A stretch of DNA of 28,222 nucleotides. Source: JAFAZJ01 sp964437145 (GTDB lineage: Bacteria; Pseudomonadota; Alphaproteobacteria; Reyranellales; Reyranellaceae). Numbering within the stretch: the first letter of the stretch is position 1; every line of letters begins with the position of its first letter. Below are positions 22,429 through 28,222 of this stretch, in pieces. Under the pieces are notes generated by a model. It was not told the DNA's origin and did not search any database. It saw only the letters and a list, made by a program, of their open reading frames with translations. Made by a program: the position numbers and the translations under genes. The DNA lies in the NCBI GenBank assembly GCA_964437145.1, contig CAYTFW010000075.1, positions 1 to 28,222 of the forward strand, given 5' to 3'.

Positions 22429-23415
22429 ATGTGGCGTCGTCGAGCGGTCTTGAGCGGGATCGTCGCTCCAGTCTTCACCGCGGGCACGCGCGCGTTCGCG
22501 CAACCGGCGGGCGCACCACCGATCATTGGCGCGCTTCGATTGGCCAATGAGAAGTCCGACGGTTCATGGATCGACGGCCTGCGCCAGGGACTGAGGGACC
22601 AGGGGCTGATCGAGGGCGGCAACGTACGACTGATCTCGCGCTACGCCGACAATCAGCCGGAGCGACTGGTCGACCTGGCGCGCGACCTGGTGCGCGAAGG
22701 CAGCCGCGTGATCGTCACCACGGGCACGACGTCTGTCGGCGCCGCGCGGCAGGGCGCGCCCGACACGCCGATCGTGATGGCGGGAAGCGCCGACCCCGTG
22801 GCCATGGGATTCGCGCAGAGCCTGGCGCGGCCCGGCGGACGCCTCACCGGTATCTCGATCTATGGGGCCGAGATCATCGGCAAGCAGATCGAGATCCTGA
22901 GAGAAGCGGTGCCCGGCATGCGCGCCTTCGCCGCGTTTCTGCAGGCGGCCAATCCAGGAAATCCCGTCCTCCGCCGCGGTCTCGAAGACGCCGCCGCCAG
23001 ACTCGGCCTGCGCGCGGCGGTGCTCGACATCGAACGCGTCGACCAGCTTGCCGCCGCCTTCGAGTGGGTAAGCCGGCAATCGGTCGACGCTCTCCACGTG
23101 ATGGCCGATCCCATCCTCGCCGGTCACAGCCGGGCGATCTTCAAGATGGCCCTCGATTACCGCCTGCCGACGATGGCCGGCAACGCGACATGGGTAAATG
23201 TCGGCGCGCTCATGTCCTATACGATCGATCTCATCGCGATCGTCCGACGCTCGGCCTACTACATCAGGGAGATCCTGCGCGGCGCGGATCCGGCGACCTT
23301 GCCGATCGAGCAGCCGACCGAGGTGAGCCTCGCGATCAACATGGCCACCGCGCGCGCGCTCGGCCTTCGGCTGCCGAATTCGCTGCTGAGTCGCGCCAGC
23401 ATGGTTGTCGAATAG
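22429..23415 (+). CDS. ABC-type substrate-binding protein (PF04392-like)
   Basis: A 328-residue exported protein. The N-terminus MWRRRAVLSGIVAPVF has a twin-arginine-like basic start and a hydrophobic stretch, with cleavage after RAFAQ. The mature part resembles the tryptophan/tyrosine-type ABC substrate-binding family: IIGALRLANE, WIDGLRQGLRDQGLIEGGNV, LVDLARDLVREGSRVIVTTG, PIVMAGSADPVAMGFAQSLA, RPGGRLTGIS, and DALHVMADPILAGHSRAIF. Length is normal. An AAAGGAGGG ribosome site fixes the start. No permease or ATPase gene adjoins it, so it is an orphan binding protein, as is common in alphaproteobacteria. The dehydratase gene follows after 32 bases, probably in the same transcript. Confidence 0.88.
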   Translation: MWRRRAVLSGIVAPVFTAGTRAFAQPAGAPPIIGALRLANEKSDGSWIDGLRQGLRDQGLIEGGNVRLISRYADNQPERLVDLARDLVREGSRVIVTTGTTSVGAARQGAPDTPIVMAGSADPVAMGFAQSLARPGGRLTGISIYGAEIIGKQIEILREAVPGMRAFAAFLQAANPGNPVLRRGLEDAAARLGLRAAVLDIERVDQLAAAFEWVSRQSVDALHVMADPILAGHSRAIFKMALDYRLPTMAGNATWVNVGALMSYTIDLIAIVRRSAYYIREILRGADPATLPIEQPTEVSLAINMATARALGLRLPNSLLSRASMVVE

Positions 23416-23447
23416 ATCATCACGGACCGCACAGGAACGACCACCCC

Positions 23448-25166
23448 ATGACCCAGGACAGCAGCACCTACTGGAAGAGATCGCGCGTCGAGTTGCGCGC
23501 CGCGGGCTTCGATCCGGACAAGACGGCGAACACCAGCGCCGTGGTCACCATCGCCGCCGCCTACACCAACGCGCATCGCTGCAACAACCGGGTGCGCAGC
23601 CTCGGCGATCTGCTGGTCGAGCTGCTGGGCGAGCGCGGTGGGCAAGGTCTGATCGTCGGCGCGCCGGCGGTGTCGGACGCGCTGACGCAAGGCACGCCGA
23701 CCGCCGGCTACAGCCTGGTGTCGCGCGACGTCGTGGCCGACTGCTTCGAGATCGGCCACTACGCCCATCACGGCGACGCGATGATCGTGATCTCCGGTTG
23801 CGACAAGACCGGCGCGGCGGCGCTGATGCCGCTGGCGCGCACCAACGCCTTCGGCCTGGTGCTCTATCCCGGCACGTCGTCGCCGGGAAAGGTGTCGTTC
23901 GAGCCCTTCGCCAGCAAGGGCACCAACATCACCATCATGGACTACGCCGAGGGCCGCGCGGCGCAGGAGACCGGCCGCATCACCGCCGACCAGCTGCTCG
24001 AGCTGGAGCGCAACGTGATGCCGGGCAGCGGCACCTGCGGCGCGATGTTCACCGCCAACACCATGAGCACGGTGGCCGAGTCGATCGGCATGATGCTGCC
24101 GCACGGCGCCTCGCATCCGGCGGACTACGACGCCAAGAGCGACATCCACGCCGACGTGCGCGCGCAGGCCAAGGCGTCGGTCCAGGCGCTCTACCGCCTA
24201 ATCGAGAAGAACATCCGCCCGCGCGACATCATGACCGAGCGCGCTTTCGAGAACGCGATCACCACGGTCTACGCCATGGGCGGCTCGACCAACATGTACC
24301 TGCACATGCTGGCCATCGCGCGCCAGGCCGACGTGCCGATCACCATCGATCGCATCCAGCAGATCGGCGAGCGCGTGCCGCTGATCACCAACCTGCAGCC
24401 GCATGGCCCGTTCGCCATGACCAGCCTGCACGCCATCGGCGGCGTGCCCGTGGTGATGAAGGAGCTGCTGCGCAACGGCTTTCTGCACGGCGACGTGATG
24501 ACCGTCACCGGCAAGTCCCTGGCGGAGAACCTCGCCGGTGTGCCGACGCTCGAACAGATGCCGAAGCAGGACATCGTCTTCCCGGTCGGCAAGCCGATCG
24601 CGCCGGCGAACAACCACATCAGCGTGCTGCGCGGCAACATCGCACCCGAGAGCTGCGTGCTGAAGCTCTCGGGCAAGACGCTGGAGAAGGGTGAGTTCCG
24701 CGGCACGGCACGCGTCTTCGATTCCGAGGCCGACACCATGAAGGCGATCCGCGCCGGCGAGATCAAGCCCGGCCATGTGATCGTCGTGCGCAATGTCGGC
24801 CCAGTCGGCGGGCCGGGCATGCCCGAGATGGTGATGCTCACCATCCAGCTTCAGGGCCGCGGCCTGGGCGAGGACGTGGCGCTGATCACCGACGGCCGCT
24901 TCTCCGGCGTCTCGCACGGCATCCTGATCGGCCACATCTCGCCGGAAGCCGCGCGCGGCGGGCCGATCGCCGCGGTACGCGACGGCGACACCATCGTCAT
25001 CGATCCCAAGGCGCGGACCCTGAACGTCGCGCTCTCCGACGCGCAGATCGCCGAGCGCATGAAGGCGTGGCGCGCACCCGACCTCTCGACGCGCATCCGA
25101 CCCGGTTCGGTGCACGACAAGTACGTGAAGCTGGTGTCGTCAGCGCATCACGGCTGCGTGGTGTAA
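23448..25166 (+). CDS. IlvD/Edd-family dehydratase, dihydroxy-acid dehydratase-like
   Basis: A 572-residue iron-sulfur dehydratase. Cluster cysteines are visible as Cys45 (HRCNNR), Cys118 (ISGCDKT) and Cys197 (GSGTCGAMFTANTMS), with Lys120 at the usual metal-bridging position. The C-terminal half has ALITDGRFSGVSHG and ends KLVSSAHHGCVV, matching dihydroxy-acid dehydratase (branched-chain amino acid synthesis). Several core segments differ from classical IlvD: GAPAVSDALTQGT where IlvD has V-P-S-I-S-D-G, and SGCDKTGAAALMPLA where it has G-C-D-K-N-M-P. It may therefore act on a sugar acid or another dihydroxy acid. Its position after an orphan substrate-binding protein also suggests catabolism. 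The start is chosen from the family N-terminus; GGAACG lies upstream. Confidence 0.87.
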   Translation: MTQDSSTYWKRSRVELRAAGFDPDKTANTSAVVTIAAAYTNAHRCNNRVRSLGDLLVELLGERGGQGLIVGAPAVSDALTQGTPTAGYSLVSRDVVADCFEIGHYAHHGDAMIVISGCDKTGAAALMPLARTNAFGLVLYPGTSSPGKVSFEPFASKGTNITIMDYAEGRAAQETGRITADQLLELERNVMPGSGTCGAMFTANTMSTVAESIGMMLPHGASHPADYDAKSDIHADVRAQAKASVQALYRLIEKNIRPRDIMTERAFENAITTVYAMGGSTNMYLHMLAIARQADVPITIDRIQQIGERVPLITNLQPHGPFAMTSLHAIGGVPVVMKELLRNGFLHGDVMTVTGKSLAENLAGVPTLEQMPKQDIVFPVGKPIAPANNHISVLRGNIAPESCVLKLSGKTLEKGEFRGTARVFDSEADTMKAIRAGEIKPGHVIVVRNVGPVGGPGMPEMVMLTIQLQGRGLGEDVALITDGRFSGVSHGILIGHISPEAARGGPIAAVRDGDTIVIDPKARTLNVALSDAQIAERMKAWRAPDLSTRIRPGSVHDKYVKLVSSAHHGCVV

Positions 25167-25175
25167 CGCTCTCTC

Positions 25176-25241
25176 TGTCATCCCGAGCGTAGCGAGGGAT
25201 CTAGGCTGCTCCCTGGATCCCTCGCTACGCTCGGGATGACA
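25176..25241. repeat. Palindromic repeat at the convergent gene ends
   Basis: Two perfectly complementary 26-base arms (25176-25201 and 25216-25241) enclose 14 bases. The left arm begins TGTCATCCCGAGCGTAGCGA. This TCATCCCGAGCG[TC]AGCGAGGGATC palindrome is a dispersed element I recognise from many proteobacterial genomes. It starts 10 bases after the dehydratase stop. Its right arm lies within the end of the converging amidohydrolase gene. As a strong hairpin it may act as a bidirectional terminator for both. Confidence 0.88.
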
Positions 25242-26937
25242 ACGAGCGGATCAACCGTCCCGGCAGCGCGCCGGTCGCCTCGCCGTTGCGGTAGACGACC
25301 TCACCCGAGACGATCGTCGCGTCGAAGCCTTCGGTGCGTTGCACCAAGCGCTTTCCGCCGGCCGGCAGGTCGTAGACGATTTCGGGGCTGCGCAGGCGTA
25401 GCGCGTCGTAGTCGAGAATGTTGAGGTCGGCCTTCATGCCCGTGCGCAGCAGGCCGCGATCGTTCAGCCCGATCGCGGCGGCGTTGTCGGCGGTCAGGCG
25501 CTTGATGATCCACGGCACCGAAAACAGCGCGCCACGGCCGCGATCACGCGTCCAGTGGGTGATAGTGTAGCTCGTGGCCGTGGCGTCGCACATGATGCCG
25601 ACATGCGCGCCGCCATCGCCCAGGCCGATCAGCGTGTTGGGATCGGCGATCATGTCGCGCACGACGTCGAGATTGCCCCCGGCGTAGTTGGTGAGCGGCA
25701 GGTAGAGGATGCCTCGGCCCTCGCGCTCCATCAGCAGGTCGTAGGCGACCGCCTCCGGCGTGCGGCCTTCGCGCGCCGCGCGCGCGGCGATGCTGTGCTC
25801 GGCCTTGGGCTCGTAATCCGGCGGGTCGCCCAATGGATACATGCGATCCCAGCGCTCGACGCGTCGGGTGCGGGCGCCGCCCTCGAACGCCTCGCCCAGC
25901 ACGCGGGCGCGGAAGGCCGGGTCTCGCAGATGAACCAGCCGCTCCGGGAACGGCAGATGCGCGATCGCCTTGTAGCTCGGCCGACCCATGAACGGATTCT
26001 GCGACAGCTCGAAGCCCAGCAGCACGCTGGTCGGTCGCGAGCGGATCTGGCCGGTGATGCGCAGGCCCTGGGCGTTGGCCTCGGCGATGCGATCGAGCAG
26101 CGCGCGCCAGTTGTTCGGCTTGGCGTCGGATTGCAGCAGGCTGATCGTCACCGGCCTTCGGGATTCGTTGGCCAAGCGACGGAACAGCTCGATCTCGCCG
26201 TCGGTCTCGAAATCCGAGACGATCTGCATCCAGCCGGTGCCGACGTCACGCATGGCGTGCGCGATCGCCGTCAGCTCCGCTTCCTCGGCGCGCAAGGTGG
26301 GAATGTGCCGACCGTCGGCCGAGCGGTGGTTCAGCGTACGCGAGGTCGAGAAGCCCAGCGCGCCGGCGCGCAGGCCTTCGGCGGTCAACGCGGCCATGCG
26401 CTGGCGATCCTGCTCCGTCGCCGGCTCGCGATCGGCGCCGCGCTGACCCATGACATAGACGCGCAGCGCCGCGTGCGGCACCTGGAAGGCGACATCGGCG
26501 TCGTAGCGACGCTGCGCGATGGCGTCGAGATAGTCGGGGAAGCTGTGCCAGTTCCACGGCAGGCCTTCGCTCAGCACGACCTCCGGAATGTCCTCGACGC
26601 CTTCCATCAGGTTGATCAGCATCGCGTGCTGATCCGCGTGGCAGGGCGCGAAGCCGACACCGCAATTGCCGCACAGCACCGTGGTCACGCCGTTCCAGGT
26701 CGAGGGCGACAGCCGCTCGCTCCACGTCACCTGCGCGTCGTAGTGCGTGTGCAGGTCGACGAAGCCCGGCGTGACCAGCTTGCCGCGCGCGTCGATCTCC
26801 TCCTCGCCCAGCGGAATGGCGCCGCCGATCGCCGAGATTTTTCCATCGGCGATGGCAAGATCGGCTTCGTAGGGATCGCCGCCGGAACCATCGACGATGG
26901 TGCCGTTGCGGATCACCAGGCTGGGCGACGCGGCCAT
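25225..26937 (-). CDS. D-aminoacylase-type amidohydrolase
   Basis: A 570-residue metal-dependent hydrolase of the N-acyl-D-amino-acid deacylase group of the amidohydrolase superfamily. It opens with LVIRNGTIVDGSGGDPYEAD. The metal-binding motif is VDLHTHYDAQ (His63, His65), with the D-aminoacylase-specific metal cysteine Cys92 in VLCGNCGVGF and the catalytic aspartate Asp441 in LIGLGDGGAHVG. Members remove acyl groups from N-acyl-D-amino acids or act on related cyclic amides. The natural substrate is unknown here. The last residues (SLSSRA) and the TAG stop are encoded by the right arm of the palindromic repeat, so the C-terminus appears to have been replaced or trimmed by it. A short intergenic region (66 bases) separates it from the divergent ADH-like gene. 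Confidence 0.9.
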   Translation of the reverse strand: MAASPSLVIRNGTIVDGSGGDPYEADLAIADGKISAIGGAIPLGEEEIDARGKLVTPGFVDLHTHYDAQVTWSERLSPSTWNGVTTVLCGNCGVGFAPCHADQHAMLINLMEGVEDIPEVVLSEGLPWNWHSFPDYLDAIAQRRYDADVAFQVPHAALRVYVMGQRGADREPATEQDRQRMAALTAEGLRAGALGFSTSRTLNHRSADGRHIPTLRAEEAELTAIAHAMRDVGTGWMQIVSDFETDGEIELFRRLANESRRPVTISLLQSDAKPNNWRALLDRIAEANAQGLRITGQIRSRPTSVLLGFELSQNPFMGRPSYKAIAHLPFPERLVHLRDPAFRARVLGEAFEGGARTRRVERWDRMYPLGDPPDYEPKAEHSIAARAAREGRTPEAVAYDLLMEREGRGILYLPLTNYAGGNLDVVRDMIADPNTLIGLGDGGAHVGIMCDATATSYTITHWTRDRGRGALFSVPWIIKRLTADNAAAIGLNDRGLLRTGMKADLNILDYDALRLRSPEIVYDLPAGGKRLVQRTEGFDATIVSGEVVYRNGEATGALPGRLIRSLSSRA

Positions 26938-27003
26938 GCTAGCCTCCCGGGTAGGATGACGGACCGTATCGGCAGGACGCCCGATGCGGCAACGAGGAAG
27001 ACG

Positions 27004-28218
27004 ATGAGCGAAGCGGGATTCAGGGCGGCGGGATTCTCATGGCGCCTGCATTGCGGCCGCCAGGCCATCGAGCTCGGCATCAAGGAGGCGGTCGACCGCG
27101 CCGGCGCCAAGCGCGCCTTCGTGATCTGCTCGCCCTCGATCAACCGCAGGACCAACACCGTGCGCCGTATCGAGGCGGCGCTGGGGCCGCTCTATGCCGG
27201 CGTGTTCGACGGCATCGAGAAGGATTCGACCTACGCCTCGGTGCTGGCCGCCAAGCAGGCGGCGGTCTCGGCCGGTGCGGATCTGCTGATCGCGGTGGGC
27301 GGCGGCAGCGTCATCGTCGCGGTGCGCGCGGTGGCGATCTTCCTGGCCGAGCCCGGCGATCCCTTCAAGATCATGACGCAGTATCCCGAGGGCAAGCCGG
27401 CCTACAGCCCGCGCCTGATGGCGCCCAAGCCGCCGATCATCAACATCCCGACGACGCCGACCAGCGCGATGAACCGCGCCGGCACCGGCCTGAAGAATCC
27501 CGATCTCGATCACCGCATGGAGTTTTTCGATCCCAAGACGCGGCCGCAGGCGCTGTTCATCGACGAGGAGGTGCTGCTGGGCACGCCGCACGACGTCATG
27601 CGCTCGACCGGCACGACGGTGTTCGCCGGCCTGATCGGTGCCATGGCGCAGCTCGACGTCAACCCGCTGGCCGAGGCCAACGAGCGCCAAGCCTTCCGCC
27701 TGGGCTTCAACGCCTATCCCAGACTGGCCGATCAACCCGCGACCGCCCAGCCGCGCATCGATCTGTGCATCGCGGCTTTCCTGCAGAACCGTTCCGAGGA
27801 TGACGGGATACGCCGTTTCCGCGGCGGGCCATTCTCCGGCAACTACGCGGTCTCGACGTCGCTGCACGTTCGCTACCCGCATGTCGGGCAAGGCGAGTCG
27901 ACCTGCGTGCTGCAGGCCTCGCGCATCCGCCTCTCCGAGTCGATTTCGTTGCCGTCGGCGCGGCAGGTCGCGCAGGCCGTCGGCGTGTGGCGCGACGGCA
28001 TGGACGGCAGGCAGGCCGCGCTCGCCGTCGCCGACTGGCTCGAAGCGCTCTACACGCGCATGGGCATGCCGACGAATCTACGTCAGCTCGAGATCCCGCG
28101 CGACGATCTGAAGAACATCGCCGCCGAGACGGTGAAGAACTTCAACGCCAACGCCGGCATGCGCTCCGCCGAGGACCAGATCGCCGACGCGCTCCGCCTG
28201 CTGGAGGCGGCCTACTAG
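27004..28218 (+). CDS. Iron-containing alcohol dehydrogenase family protein, metal site degenerate
   Basis: A 404-residue protein with the Fe-ADH fold. The N-terminal domain holds the NAD-binding signature LLIAVGGGSVIVAVRAV (94-110) and the typical INIPTTPTSAMNRAG (146-160). Family metal ligands normally sit in a T-G-x-D-A-x-x-H motif and two later histidine motifs. Here the first reads STGTTVFAGLIGA (201-213), with Thr205 and Gly209 in place of Asp and His. The P-H-G motif reads HVGQG, with Gln296 in place of His. The protein is otherwise full length and undisrupted. GAGGAAG precedes ATG 27004. It is divergent from the amidohydrolase (66-base gap), so the two may share a pathway and a control region. 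Dehydrogenase activity by the usual mechanism is doubtful. Confidence 0.85.
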   Translation: MSEAGFRAAGFSWRLHCGRQAIELGIKEAVDRAGAKRAFVICSPSINRRTNTVRRIEAALGPLYAGVFDGIEKDSTYASVLAAKQAAVSAGADLLIAVGGGSVIVAVRAVAIFLAEPGDPFKIMTQYPEGKPAYSPRLMAPKPPIINIPTTPTSAMNRAGTGLKNPDLDHRMEFFDPKTRPQALFIDEEVLLGTPHDVMRSTGTTVFAGLIGAMAQLDVNPLAEANERQAFRLGFNAYPRLADQPATAQPRIDLCIAAFLQNRSEDDGIRRFRGGPFSGNYAVSTSLHVRYPHVGQGESTCVLQASRIRLSESISLPSARQVAQAVGVWRDGMDGRQAALAVADWLEALYTRMGMPTNLRQLEIPRDDLKNIAAETVKNFNANAGMRSAEDQIADALRLLEAAY

Positions 28219-28222
28219 GACC

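Noticed and set aside
25176..25241. Inverted repeat taken as insertion-sequence ends
   Set aside because: The arms are only 14 bases apart with no transposase. They match a dispersed palindromic element instead.
25555..27003. Long in-frame upstream extension of the ADH-like gene
   Set aside because: It is the antisense of the amidohydrolase gene. The family N-terminus and a good ribosome site support the start at 27004.

Overview
The window is about 28 kb of high-GC, densely coding bacterial chromosome. Gene content and layout point to an alphaproteobacterium of the Hyphomicrobiales/Rhodospirillales grade. The clues are a HIG1-type twin-membrane protein, PduO-type adenosyltransferase, etfB-etfA and hbd cluster, a serC-serA operon with a structured leader, and a TTGACA/TACACC-type promoter. 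The genus cannot be fixed from this sequence. No rRNA, tRNA, CRISPR array or intact mobile element was seen.

Layout. 1-3307 (minus strand): partial 3-hydroxybutyryl-CoA dehydrogenase, electron transfer flavoprotein alpha and beta, cob(I)alamin adenosyltransferase, a twin-transmembrane protein and a 46-residue terminase-small-subunit-like ORF. 3607-4950: secreted caspase-like protein. 5062-6793 (minus): FAD-dependent amine/amino-acid oxidase with a glycine-zipper protein, divergent from a TauD-type dioxygenase (6918-7814). 7920-9815 (minus): exported SUMF1-fold protein and a Tat-exported aldo/keto reductase, the latter divergent from an AraC-type regulator. 11132-14026: serC-serA, the first two steps of serine synthesis, split by a long perfect inverted repeat. 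14027-14991: about 1 kb with no convincing gene. 14992-16750: a subtilisin-like protease without a signal peptide, overlapped by a small ORF that looks like a stand-alone protease prodomain. 16902-17552: NudL-type Nudix hydrolase. 17625-19631 (minus): exported S9-type protein lacking its catalytic serine and histidine. 19840-22336 (minus): alpha/beta hydrolase and Baeyer-Villiger-type monooxygenase. 22429-25166: ABC-type substrate-binding protein and an IlvD/Edd dehydratase. 25225-26937 (minus): D-aminoacylase-type amidohydrolase. 27004-28218: degenerate iron-alcohol-dehydrogenase-family protein.

The ETF/hbd part serves acyl-CoA oxidation and electron transfer to quinone. The adenosyltransferase supplies coenzyme B12, for example to methylmalonyl-CoA mutase. 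Most of the remainder is accessory catabolism and periplasmic proteins. The most interesting observation is the protease plus overlapping prodomain-like gene at 14992-16750: the small protein's C-terminus repeats a motif found in the protease's own N-terminal region. Several proteins here keep an enzyme fold but have lost active-site residues (S9 peptidase, iron-ADH, SUMF1 protein). Two known kinds of dispersed palindromic repeat sit at gene ends, one of them encoding the last residues and stop codon of a gene.
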